NCBI RefSeq assembly: GCF_013391105.1
Contig: NZ_CP058335.1
Span: forward strand, 2,046,001 to 2,110,000
Length of the DNA: 64,000 nt
Direction of reading: 5' to 3'
Origin: Natronomonas salina
GTDB lineage: Archaea; Halobacteriota; Halobacteria; Halobacteriales; Haloarculaceae
Positions 8,739 to 16,507 of the stretch are shown one piece after another (the first letter of the stretch is position 1; every line of letters begins with the position of its first letter). A program made the position numbers and the translations under genes. Under the pieces are notes generated by a model. It was not told where the DNA came from, did not search any database, and worked only from the letters and a program-made list of their open reading frames with translations.

Positions 8739-9224
8739 CTAGGCGGGCAGGGAGATCCGCTCGACGGGCTCGCCGTAGCCGGCGGACCAGACGAAGACGG
8801 CGTCGACGGTCCACTCGTACTCGACCTCCCGGCCCAGCAGCCGGTGGGCGTCGCCGCCGCGGGCGATGGTGACGTGGGGGTCGTACTCGTCGGCCTCGAG
8901 GCCGGGGACGGGGTCGAACCGCTCGCAGAGGGCGGCGTGCAGGCGGCGGAGCCCGGGCGACTCGACGACGAGGTACGCGACGGGGGCGTTCCCGGTCGGC
9001 GGGTCCTGGAACAGGTCGACGCCATCGATGCGGGCGGCGAAGGGGGGAATCCCCGCGATGGCGTCGCGGACCTCCCGGGCGAACGTCCGCGGGTCGCCGT
9101 CGCCGAAGCGCTTGGCGACGAGCGTGTGGCGGTCCCGCCGGTCGGCGTCGATGAGCTCGGCGGCGAGCCCGCGGGCGAGCCGGGAGACCTCCGCCGGGAC
9201 GGGGACGTTGCAGCTGTAGTTCAC
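8739..9224 (-). CDS. 2'-5' RNA ligase / cyclic phosphodiesterase family protein
   Basis: This 161-residue protein of the 2H phosphoesterase superfamily has the two H-x-T/S-x motifs, HTLV in the first half and HVTI in the second, 90-100 residues apart. Relatives ligate or hydrolyse 2',5' or cyclic phosphodiesters in RNA. The likely start is the GTG at 9224, which shares its first base with the TAG stop of the upstream membrane-protein gene (TAGTG), so the two are coupled. Confidence 0.82.
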   Translation of the reverse strand: MNYSCNVPVPAEVSRLARGLAAELIDADRRDRHTLVAKRFGDGDPRTFAREVRDAIAGIPPFAARIDGVDLFQDPPTGNAPVAYLVVESPGLRRLHAALCERFDPVPGLEADEYDPHVTIARGGDAHRLLGREVEYEWTVDAVFVWSAGYGEPVERISLPA

Positions 9225-9409
9225 TAGATGTAGTCCAGGAAGTACGCGACGATGAGCGCGACGATCAGCAGCCCGAGGACGGACCCGAGCGCGCTGAAGG
9301 CGAACTCGAGGAGGTCGATGGCGATCTGGACGCCGATCCAGACGATGACGAGCACCAGGACGATCTTCAGCAGGTCCTCGACGTCCAGGTCCGCCCGGTC
9401 GGGGAGCAT
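9224..9409 (-). CDS. Small two-span membrane protein
   Basis: This 61-residue protein has a polar N-terminus (MLPDRADLDVEDLL) and two adjacent hydrophobic helices. It is coupled to the 2'-5' RNA ligase-like gene. The ATG at 9409 is preferred over the upstream in-frame ATG at 9436 because it gives the conventional acidic start. Function is unknown. Confidence 0.7.
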   Translation of the reverse strand: MLPDRADLDVEDLLKIVLVLVIVWIGVQIAIDLLEFAFSALGSVLGLLIVALIVAYFLDYI

Positions 9410-9497
9410 ACCGGTGGGTCGGACGGGGGTGCGCAAAAGCGCTACGGCCGAGCGGCGAGCGAAACCGATTTGTCACTCGACGGTACACGACAGAGGC

Positions 9498-10283
9498 ATG
9501 CGACACGCTCTCACGCTCGGTGCGCTCCTCCTGGTCTGTCTGACCTGCTTCGTCGGCGTCGGCGCCGCCGCCCACGAGGAGCCCGACCGGACGGGCATCT
9601 TCGGGGTCGAACTCGACGCCGACGGCAACGCGACCGTCTACAACGTCACCGCCTACGACCTCTCGAACGACGCCGAGCGCCAGCAGTACGGGGCGTTCGC
9701 CGACAACGAGACCGCCCAGGTGGAGTGGCGGGACATCGTCGCCCGGAACCTCCGGGAGGCGGCCGCCACCGGCCGGAACGCGACGGACCTGGAGATGCGC
9801 ATCCGGAACGTCTCGGTCAGGACGTACACGGTGGTCCACGAGGCCGACAACGAGACCACCGAGTACGGCCGCGTCGAGGTCCGCGCCGAGTGGGACCACC
9901 TCGCCTACCACAGCGGCGCGTACGAACTCGAGGGCAGAGACCGGAACTGGGTGCTCGTCACCGAGCCGTTCCGGAGCGGCTTCGAGCCGGGGCCGACGCG
10001 CGTCGCGGTCCACGGCCCGGAGGGCTACGAGCGGAGCGTCGACTCCCAGCCGCCGCAGATCCGGGCCCAGCGGAACAGCATGCTGTGGAACCCCCAGACG
10101 TCCAACTTCTCGAACTTCTACGCCGAGTTCCGCGAGGTCCAGGACGGCGGGTCGAACGGCGGCAGCGGGGCCGGCGACGGCGACGACTGGCTGGCCGGGA
10201 GCGGCGACTTCCTCACGGCGCTGCTCGTCGCGTTGATTCCGGTGGCGCTCGTGTTGCTCGCGGTGCGGCGGCGGCGCGCCTGA
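9498..10283 (+). CDS. Exported protein with signal peptide and C-terminal membrane anchor (DUF7345-like)
   Basis: The 261-residue protein has a cleavable signal peptide (about residues 1-24), a beta-rich extracytoplasmic domain with many N-x-S/T sites, a Gly/Ser linker near residue 215, and one membrane span followed by RRRRA. The topology is outside domain plus membrane anchor, without the PGF motif. No enzymatic motif is visible. In haloarchaea such domains often sit beside HTH regulators; here it stands alone upstream of argG. Confidence 0.75.
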   Translation: MRHALTLGALLLVCLTCFVGVGAAAHEEPDRTGIFGVELDADGNATVYNVTAYDLSNDAERQQYGAFADNETAQVEWRDIVARNLREAAATGRNATDLEMRIRNVSVRTYTVVHEADNETTEYGRVEVRAEWDHLAYHSGAYELEGRDRNWVLVTEPFRSGFEPGPTRVAVHGPEGYERSVDSQPPQIRAQRNSMLWNPQTSNFSNFYAEFREVQDGGSNGGSGAGDGDDWLAGSGDFLTALLVALIPVALVLLAVRRRRA

Positions 10284-10292
10284 CCCCCGCCG

Positions 10293-10353
10293 TGGCACGG
10301 TCGTCACGGCACCGTCTGGCACGGTTCTCTCGGCGTTTCGCAAGCGTTTAATA
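10293..10353 (+). promoter_or_regulatory. Candidate arginine promoter: paired direct repeats and TATA-like box
   Basis: Two identical copies of TGGCACGGT lie at 10293-10301 and 10317-10325, 24 bases apart, about two helical turns. A TATA-like TTTAATA follows at 10347-10353. The spacing places transcription start near 10376, just before an ATG at 10379. Repeats on one face of the helix upstream of TATA are a common place for an activator or for a repressor. Identification as an arginine-responsive site is inference. Confidence 0.5.
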
Positions 10354-10378
10354 GCACACTGGGGATAGAGACGAGTAC

Positions 10379-10471
10379 ATGACGCCGACTCACCGCCACG
10401 GCACGGCCGCTCCCAGCGGTGGGTCCACCCTTCTCTCGCGACCGCGACGACCGGGCCGTCAGGCCCGATAG
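10379..10471 (+). CDS. Possible leaderless, Arg-rich 30-residue leader peptide upstream of argG
   Basis: This is a 30-codon frame (MTPTHRHGTAAPSGG...) with six Arg codons, five of them in the last ten codons before the stop. Its ATG lies about 29 bases from the TATA-like box, the distance expected for a leaderless mRNA. A perfect hairpin (CGGGCC-GTCA-GGCCCG, 10452-10467) overlaps the final Arg codons. It lies in the 5' region of the arginine gene argG. It could be a regulatory leader peptide, or a chance frame in a long 5' UTR. Confidence 0.35.
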   Translation: MTPTHRHGTAAPSGGSTLLSRPRRPGRQAR

Positions 10472-10552
10472 TACTCACTTCCCACGTCGCGCTCGCCCGG
10501 CTTCCAACGATACCCGTCCGGTTGACGGTCCACCGATCTGAACCCCACACCA

Positions 10553-11761
10553 ATGTCCAACAACGACAACGAACGCGTCGCGCTCGCCTTCTCGGGCGGG
10601 CTCGACACGACGGTCTGCGTCCCGCTGCTCGAAGAGGAGTACGGCTACGACGAGGTCATCGGCGTCACCGTCGACGTCGGCCAGCCAGCCGAGGAGTTCG
10701 CCGAGGCCGAGGAGACGGCCGAGGCGCTGAACCTCGAGCACTACGTCGTCGACGCGAAAGACGAGTTCGCCGACCTCTGTTTCGACGCCGTCCGCGCGAA
10801 CGCCTCCTACCAGGGCTACCCCCTCGGCACCGCCCTGGCCCGCCCCGTCATCGCCAAGGCGATCCTCGAGGTCGCCGAAGAACAGGGCTGTACCGGCCTC
10901 GCGCACGGCTGCACCGGCAAGGGCAACGACCAGCTCCGCTTCGAGGCCGTCTGGCGCGACTCCGACCTGGAGGTCATCGCCCCGGTCCGCGAACTCGGCC
11001 TCACCCGCGAGTTCGAACAGGAGTACGCCGCCGAGCGCGACCTGCCCGTCGAGGGCGGCGACGAGGGCAAGTACAGCATCGACACGAACCTCTGGAGCCG
11101 CTCCATCGAGGGCTCCGAACTCGAGGAGCCGAGCTACGTCCCGCCGGAGGACATCTACCAGTGGACGACGGCGCCGACCGGCGAGACCGAGGAGATCCAG
11201 ATCGGCTTCGAGGACGGCTACCCCGTCAGCCTGAACGGCAGCGAGATGGCGCCCGTCGAACTGATCGAGGAGCTGAACGACCTCGCGGGCGACTACGGCG
11301 TCGGCCGCTCCGACATCATGGAGGACCGGATGCTCGGGCTGAAGGTCCGCGAGAACTACGAGCACCCCGCCGCGACGGTGCTGCTGAACGCCCACCGGGC
11401 GCTGGAGGACCTCGTGCTCACCAAGGAGGAGCGCGCCTTCAAGAAGCAGATCGACCACGAGTGGTCCGAGAAGGGCTACCAGGGGCTCGTGAACGCGCCG
11501 CTCGTCGGTGCCCTCGAGGGCTTCATCGACGAGACCCAGACCCGCGTGACCGGCACGGTGACCGTCCGCCTCGAGGGCGGGCAAGCCCGCCCGGTCGGCC
11601 GCGACTCGACGTACGCGGTCTACTCCGCGGAGGCGGCCTCGTTCAACACCGAGGACGTCACCGGCGGCATCGAGCAGAACGACGCCACCGGCGTCGCGAA
11701 GTACCACGGCTTCCAGGAGCGCCTGGCCAACCGCGTCATCGACAGCCAGAACGAGGAGTAG
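10553..11761 (+). CDS. argG: Argininosuccinate synthase
   Basis: ArgG joins citrulline and aspartate using ATP to make argininosuccinate. The 402-residue protein shows the PP-loop AFSGGLDTT at residues 12-20 and the conserved GCTGKGNDQ and KYSIDTNLWSRSIEG blocks, and has full length for the family. The start codon is ATG at 10553, about 200 bases downstream of the TATA-like box. Three bases separate it from argH. Confidence 0.98.
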   Translation: MSNNDNERVALAFSGGLDTTVCVPLLEEEYGYDEVIGVTVDVGQPAEEFAEAEETAEALNLEHYVVDAKDEFADLCFDAVRANASYQGYPLGTALARPVIAKAILEVAEEQGCTGLAHGCTGKGNDQLRFEAVWRDSDLEVIAPVRELGLTREFEQEYAAERDLPVEGGDEGKYSIDTNLWSRSIEGSELEEPSYVPPEDIYQWTTAPTGETEEIQIGFEDGYPVSLNGSEMAPVELIEELNDLAGDYGVGRSDIMEDRMLGLKVRENYEHPAATVLLNAHRALEDLVLTKEERAFKKQIDHEWSEKGYQGLVNAPLVGALEGFIDETQTRVTGTVTVRLEGGQARPVGRDSTYAVYSAEAASFNTEDVTGGIEQNDATGVAKYHGFQERLANRVIDSQNEE

Positions 11762-11764
11762 ACG

Positions 11765-13285
11765 ATGACCGAACAGGGAGACGAATCGCGAGACGTCGGA
11801 AGCGAGGCGCCACGCGCCTCGGAGCAATCGAGCGGGGAGCGGAGCGACCCGCGAGACGTGGTCCGCCGCGACCGCTTCAGCGGCGGGCCCGCCCGCGGGT
11901 TCCTCTCGAGCCTCGCGGCCGACGAGCGCATCTTCGCGGCGGACCTGGCGGTCGACCGCGCCCACGTGGTGATGCTCGCCGAGCAGGGCATCGTCGACGA
12001 CGCGGACGCCGCCGCCATCCTGGAGGCGCTCGACGACGTCGAGACCGCGGGCCACGGCGCGCTGCCGGACGGCGAGGACGTCCACGCGGCCATCGAGACG
12101 GCCGTCATCGAGCGCGTCGGCGAGCGCGGCGGGAAGATGCACACCGCCCGCTCGCGCAACGACGAGGTCGCGACCTGCATCCGCCACCGCCTGCGCGAGG
12201 ACGTCCTCGACGCCGCGGAGACGGCCATCGAGGCCCGCGAGGTGCTGACGGAGGTCGCCGAGGCCCACGCCGGGACGGTGATGCCGGGCTTCACGCACCT
12301 CCAGCCCGCCCAGCCCACCACCGTCGGCCACTACCTGCTGTCCTACGAGTCGGCGCTGGCCCGCGACACCGAGCGCCTGCTGGACGCCTACGACCGGGTC
12401 AATCGCTCGCCGCTGGGCGCCGCCGCGTTCGCGGGGACGCCCTTCGATATCGACCGCGAGCGCACCGCGGGGCTGCTCGGATTCGAGGGCGTCGTCGAGA
12501 ACTCGATGGACGCCTCGTCGGCACGGGACTTCCTCGTCGAGACGACGAGCGCGGTCGCGACGCTGGCGACGACGCTGTCCGGGCTCGCGGAGGACCTCGT
12601 GGTCTTCTCGAACAAGGGCTACGTCGAGCTATCCGACGACTACTCGTCGACCTCGTCGATCATGCCCCAGAAGAAGAACCCCGACACGATGGAGCTGGTC
12701 CGGGCGAGCGCGGGCGACGCGGCGGCGGGGCTGAACGCCCTGCTGTCCATCCTCAAGGGGCTGCCGCGGGCGTACAACCGCGACCTGCAGCGCGCCCACC
12801 CGCACGCCTTCGACGCCGTCGACGCGGTGACCGAGGCCACCGGGGTCGCGGCCGGCGCGGTCGCGACAGCCGACTGGAAGGCGGCGACGTTGGCCGAGGC
12901 GGCCGGCGAGGGCTTCTCGACGGCGACGGGCGTCGCCGACCTGCTGGCGATGGAGGGACTCCCGTTCCGGACGGCCCACGAGATGGTAGCTCACGCAGCG
13001 GAGCACGGCAGCGACTACGAGGCCCTCGACGACGCGGCCCGGGAGGTCCTCGGCCACCCCCTCGACGAGCGCGTCGACCGCGAGGCCGTCGAGGCGGCGC
13101 TGGACCCCGAGCGGAGCGTCGCCTCCCGGGACTCGCTGGGCGGGCCCGCGCCCGAGGCCGTCGAGGCGGCGCTGGATCGGACGCTCGACGACATCGGCGC
13201 CGACGTGGACGCCCTGGAGGACCGGCGCACGGCGCTGTCGGCGGCCGCCGACGAACTCAGCGAGGAGGTGGCCGGCTATGCGTGA
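11765..13285 (+). CDS. argH: Argininosuccinate lyase
   Basis: ArgH splits argininosuccinate into arginine and fumarate, the last step of the pathway. The 506-residue protein has the fumarase/aspartase superfamily signature SSIMPQKKNPD and the HTARSRNDEVAT active-site block. It carries an acidic N-terminal extension of about 35 residues before RDRFSGGPARGF, common in haloarchaea. It is transcribed with argG, three bases apart. Confidence 0.98.
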   Translation: MTEQGDESRDVGSEAPRASEQSSGERSDPRDVVRRDRFSGGPARGFLSSLAADERIFAADLAVDRAHVVMLAEQGIVDDADAAAILEALDDVETAGHGALPDGEDVHAAIETAVIERVGERGGKMHTARSRNDEVATCIRHRLREDVLDAAETAIEAREVLTEVAEAHAGTVMPGFTHLQPAQPTTVGHYLLSYESALARDTERLLDAYDRVNRSPLGAAAFAGTPFDIDRERTAGLLGFEGVVENSMDASSARDFLVETTSAVATLATTLSGLAEDLVVFSNKGYVELSDDYSSTSSIMPQKKNPDTMELVRASAGDAAAGLNALLSILKGLPRAYNRDLQRAHPHAFDAVDAVTEATGVAAGAVATADWKAATLAEAAGEGFSTATGVADLLAMEGLPFRTAHEMVAHAAEHGSDYEALDDAAREVLGHPLDERVDREAVEAALDPERSVASRDSLGGPAPEAVEAALDRTLDDIGADVDALEDRRTALSAAADELSEEVAGYA

Positions 13286-13462
13286 CCGGCGACAGGACCC
13301 GCGGCCGCGACCGCCGTCCCCCCTCGGGGACGTAGTACCACATTTCTGATATGCAACCGCAGCCGAACGCCCGATACGCCCTCTCGACGCCGGTAGAGTC
13401 GAGTACGCGTTGTTAATCTATTCTGACAAGTTCGAAGGCTTTAAGTGAATCCGACGGCGAGT

Positions 13463-13469
13463 AGGAGGT
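13463..13469 (+). promoter_or_regulatory. Strong Shine-Dalgarno site of lysW
   Basis: The bases AGGAGGT lie four bases before the lysW ATG. This is a near-perfect match to the anti-Shine-Dalgarno of archaeal 16S rRNA and is unusual in a genome where many genes look leaderless. A TATA-like CTTTAAGT at about 13439-13446 implies a leader of only a few bases to about 10 bases. Confidence 0.7.
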
Positions 13470-13472
13470 ACG

Positions 13473-13637
13473 ATGACAGAATGTCCCGAGTGCGGGGCCG
13501 ACCTGGACCTGCACGACGACCTGGAAGTGGGAGAGATCGTCGACTGTGCGACCTGCGGTGCCGAGCTCGAAGTCGTCGGGGACGACCCCGTCGAGCTCGA
13601 GACGGCGCCCGAACTGGAAGAGGACTGGGGGGAGTAA
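13473..13637 (+). CDS. lysW: LysW-type amino-group carrier protein
   Basis: This 54-residue acidic zinc protein carries arginine intermediates. Two metal pairs are visible, CPECG near residues 4-8 and CATCG near 25-29. The C-terminus ends in the EDWGE motif whose terminal glutamate is the attachment point for the substrate amino group. In haloarchaea this route serves arginine synthesis. The gene opens the lysW-argX-argC-argB-argD-argE-argF operon. Confidence 0.96.
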   Translation: MTECPECGADLDLHDDLEVGEIVDCATCGAELEVVGDDPVELETAPELEEDWGE

Positions 13638-13641
13638 GGTA

Positions 13642-13695
13642 ATGCACGTCGGCGCAGTCCGCCAATCGAGCGCGGAGACGGGGGGCCGAAGATGA
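13642..13695 (+). CDS. Possible 17-residue bridging mini-ORF between lysW and argX
   Basis: A 17-codon frame starts four bases after the lysW stop and ends in an ATGA overlap (13692-13695) with a second mini-frame. The peptide (MHVGAVRQSSAETGGRR) has no recognisable domain. It may only keep ribosomes moving from lysW to argX by coupled termination and reinitiation. Confidence 0.3.
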   Translation: MHVGAVRQSSAETGGRR

Positions 13696-13754
13696 ACGCC
13701 GGAGCGCCGGCGGCGCTCCGAGCTCACGGCGCACCGCGGGGTGGTCCGCCGTGA
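13692..13754 (+). CDS. Possible 20-residue bridging mini-ORF ending in the argX start
   Basis: This 20-codon frame begins in the ATGA overlap and ends in a GTGA overlap (13751-13754) with the argX start codon. The translated peptide is Ala/Gly/Pro/Arg-rich and looks non-functional. Its value is positional: with the previous mini-frame it fills the gap in an otherwise coupled operon. Confidence 0.3.
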   Translation: MNAGAPAALRAHGAPRGGPP

Positions 13755-14614
13755 ACGTCGGCGTCCTCTACTCGCGTATCCGCCGCGACGAGAAGCTCCT
13801 GCTGCGCGAGCTCCGCGACCGCGGCCACGAGGTGACGAAGATCGACGTCCGCAAGGAGCGCTTCGGCGTCCACGACGCGCCGGAGGCCTTCGACGACGTC
13901 GACATCGCCGTCGACCGCTGTCTCGCGACGAGCCGGTCGCGGTACGTCTCCCGGTTCGTCGACGCATACGGCATCCCGGTCGTCAACGGGCCGGAGACCG
14001 CGGCGATCTGCGCCGACAAGGCACGGAACAGCCTCGTCCTCGCCGAGGCGGGCATCCCGACGCCCGACACCGAGGTGGCGTTCACCAAGGAGTCCGCCCT
14101 CGAGTCCATCGAGCACTTCGGCTACCCCTGCGTGCTGAAGCCCGTCGTCGGGTCGTGGGGGCGGCTGATGGCGAAGATCGACTCCCGGTCGGCCGCCGAG
14201 GCCATCCTCGAGCACAAGGAGACGCTCGGCCACTACGAGCACAAGGTGTTCTACATCCAGGAGTTCGTCGAGAAGCCCGGCCGCGACATCCGCGTCGTCG
14301 CCACCGACGGCGAACCCGTCGCGGCGATGGCCCGCTCGTCGGACCACTGGCTCACCAACGCCGCGAAGGGCGCCGAGACCGAGGAACTCGAGGTCACCGA
14401 CGAGATGGCCGACCTGGTCGAGCGCGCCTCCGACGCCGTCGGCGGTGGCCTGCTCGGCGTCGACCTCATGGAGACCGGCGACTCCTTCACGGTCCACGAG
14501 GTCAACCACACCGTCGAGTTCAAGGCGCTCAACGAGGTCACCGAGGTCGACGTCCCCGCGACGGTCGTCGACTGGCTCGAGGCGAAGGTCCGCGACGTGG
14601 AGGTGACGGCGTGA
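13751..14614 (+). CDS. argX: Glutamate--LysW ligase (RimK-like ATP-grasp)
   Basis: The enzyme joins glutamate to the C-terminal glutamate of LysW with ATP. The 287-residue protein is a RimK-type ATP-grasp enzyme, showing VLKPVVGSWGRLMAKI, YIQEFVEKPGRDIRV and the metal-binding HEVNHTVEFKALN near the end. The GTG start at 13751 overlaps a mini-frame, and the stop overlaps the argC GTG start (GTGA, 14611-14614). Naming as ArgX rather than LysX rests on the arginine operon context. Confidence 0.94.
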   Translation: MNVGVLYSRIRRDEKLLLRELRDRGHEVTKIDVRKERFGVHDAPEAFDDVDIAVDRCLATSRSRYVSRFVDAYGIPVVNGPETAAICADKARNSLVLAEAGIPTPDTEVAFTKESALESIEHFGYPCVLKPVVGSWGRLMAKIDSRSAAEAILEHKETLGHYEHKVFYIQEFVEKPGRDIRVVATDGEPVAAMARSSDHWLTNAAKGAETEELEVTDEMADLVERASDAVGGGLLGVDLMETGDSFTVHEVNHTVEFKALNEVTEVDVPATVVDWLEAKVRDVEVTA

Positions 14615-15654
14615 CCGCCAGCTACGAGGCGAGCGTCGTCGGCGGCAGCGGCTTCACCGGCGGCGAACTCCTCCGCATCCTCGAGGGCCACCCCGAGTTC
14701 AGGGTCGCGCAGGCGACGAGCCGCAGCTACGAGAACAAGACCGTCGGCTCCGTCCACCCGAACCTCCGGGGGATGGACCTCCGTTTCTCCAGCCCCGAGG
14801 ACCTCGAATCGGTCGACGTCCTGTTCGCGTGTACGCCCCACGGCGTCTCGATGGAGCACATCGACGCCTTCCAGGCGGCCGCGGACACCGTCGTCGACCT
14901 AAGCGCGGACTTCAGACTCGACAGCGAGGAGCAGTACGACGAGTGGTACGACGGCCACGACCGGCCGGGGCTGCTGGCGGACTCGGAGTACGCGCTGCCG
15001 GAGCTCAACCGAGAGAACCTCCCCGGCGCGGACCTCATCGCGTCGGGCGGCTGCAACGCCACCGCGGCGATAATGGGCCTGAAGCCGCTGTTCGACGCCG
15101 ACATCCTCTCCGGCGAGGAGCAGATCGTCGTCGACGTGAAGGTCGGCTCCTCGGAGGGCGGCGCCGGCGGCGGCGACGCCTCCTCCCACCCCGAGCGCTC
15201 GGGCGTCGTCCGCCCGTACGCGCCGACGGGGCACCGCCACGAGGCCGAGATCGAGCAGTTCCTCGGCACGCAGGTCTCCTTCACCGCCCACGCGGTGGAC
15301 ATGACCCGCGGCGCCTCGGCGACCTGCCACGTCTACCCCGGCGAGCCCGTCTCGAAGGGCGACCTCTGGGGCGCTTACCGCGGCAGCTACGAGGACGAGC
15401 CGTTCGTCCGCCTCGTCGCCGGCGGCTCCGGGGTGTACCGCTACCCCGAACCGAAGGCCGTGGCGGGGTCGAACTACGCGGAGGTCGGCTTCGAGCTGGA
15501 CCCGCGGAACAAGCGGATCGTCGTCTTCTCGGCCATCGACAACATGATGAAGGGGTCGGCCGGCCAGGCCGTCCACGCGGCCAACGTCGCGCTCGGCCTC
15601 GAGGAGACGGCGGGCCTGGAGTTCACGGGGCTGCACCCCGTGGGAGCGCCGTGA
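14611..15654 (+). CDS. argC: [LysW]-glutamyl-phosphate reductase
   Basis: This NADPH-dependent enzyme reduces LysW-bound glutamyl-5-phosphate to the semialdehyde. The 347-residue protein has the nucleotide-binding start VVGGSGFTGGELLRIL and the catalytic Cys in SGGCNATAAIMGL, with the later HRHEAEIEQFL block containing the active-site His. The start is GTG at 14611. The lysW context marks it as the carrier-bound form rather than the N-acetyl form. Confidence 0.95.
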   Translation: MTASYEASVVGGSGFTGGELLRILEGHPEFRVAQATSRSYENKTVGSVHPNLRGMDLRFSSPEDLESVDVLFACTPHGVSMEHIDAFQAAADTVVDLSADFRLDSEEQYDEWYDGHDRPGLLADSEYALPELNRENLPGADLIASGGCNATAAIMGLKPLFDADILSGEEQIVVDVKVGSSEGGAGGGDASSHPERSGVVRPYAPTGHRHEAEIEQFLGTQVSFTAHAVDMTRGASATCHVYPGEPVSKGDLWGAYRGSYEDEPFVRLVAGGSGVYRYPEPKAVAGSNYAEVGFELDPRNKRIVVFSAIDNMMKGSAGQAVHAANVALGLEETAGLEFTGLHPVGAP

Positions 15655-15655
15655 G

Positions 15656-16507
15656 ATGACCGAGCAGGACGGACCCGTCGTCGTCAAGATCGGCGGCGCC
15701 CGCGCCGTCGAACCCGAGGGCGCGCTCGCCGATATCGCCGCCCTGGTCGACGAGGGGACGGACGTCGCCGTCGTCCACGGCGGGTCGACCGCGGTCGACG
15801 ACGCCCTCGAGCAGATGGGCATGGAACCGGAGTACGTCGAGACGCCCAGCGGCGTCGTCGGCCGGTTCACCGACGCGGAGACGATGGACGTGTTCAAGAT
15901 GGCGATGGCCGGCCTCGTCAACACCGACCTCGTGACGGGGCTGCAGGAGCAGGGCGTCGACGCGGTCGGCCTCTCGGGCGTCGACGGCCAGCTGTTCTAC
16001 GGCCCCCGGAAGTCCGCCGTCCGGGTCGTCGAGGACGGCAAGAAGAAGATCCGCCGCGGCGACCACTCCGGGAAGATCGAGGCGGTCAACGGCGACCTGC
16101 TGGAGACCCTCCTCGCCGACGGCTACACGCCGGTCGCCTCCCCGCCGATGCTCGCCGACGACGGCGTCGCGGTGAACACGGACGCCGACCGCACGTCCGC
16201 GGCCGTGGCGGGCGAACTCGGCGGGACGCTCGTCTCGCTGACCGACGTCGAGGGCGTCTACCGCGACCCCGACGACCCCTCGACGCTCATCGAGCGCGTC
16301 GAGACCCCCGAACAGTACGACGAACTGACCGACGCCGCGGAGGGCTTCATGGGCCGGAAGGTCATGGCGGCGACGGAGGCCCTGGAGGCCGGCGCGCAAC
16401 GCGTCGTCGTCGCCAGCGCCAACGCCGACAGCCCGGTCCGGTCGGCCGTCGACGGCGGCGGCACGCACGTCCTGCCCGGCGCACTCGCGGCCCAGTCAGA
16501 ACAATGA
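15656..16507 (+). CDS. argB: [LysW]-glutamate kinase
   Basis: This amino-acid kinase phosphorylates LysW-bound glutamate. The 283-residue protein shows VVKIGGARAVEPEG, VVHGGSTAVDDAL and the NTDADRTSAAVAGEL ATP-site block of the N-acetylglutamate/aminoadipate kinase family. One base separates it from argC, and ATGA (16504-16507) couples it to argD. Confidence 0.95.
   Translation: MTEQDGPVVVKIGGARAVEPEGALADIAALVDEGTDVAVVHGGSTAVDDALEQMGMEPEYVETPSGVVGRFTDAETMDVFKMAMAGLVNTDLVTGLQEQGVDAVGLSGVDGQLFYGPRKSAVRVVEDGKKKIRRGDHSGKIEAVNGDLLETLLADGYTPVASPPMLADDGVAVNTDADRTSAAVAGELGGTLVSLTDVEGVYRDPDDPSTLIERVETPEQYDELTDAAEGFMGRKVMAATEALEAGAQRVVVASANADSPVRSAVDGGGTHVLPGALAAQSEQ

Noticed and set aside
10522-13335. 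937-codon plus-strand frame across argG and argH
   Set aside because: It is an Arg/Gly/Pro-rich shadow in another frame. The argG and argH frames carry the signature motifs.
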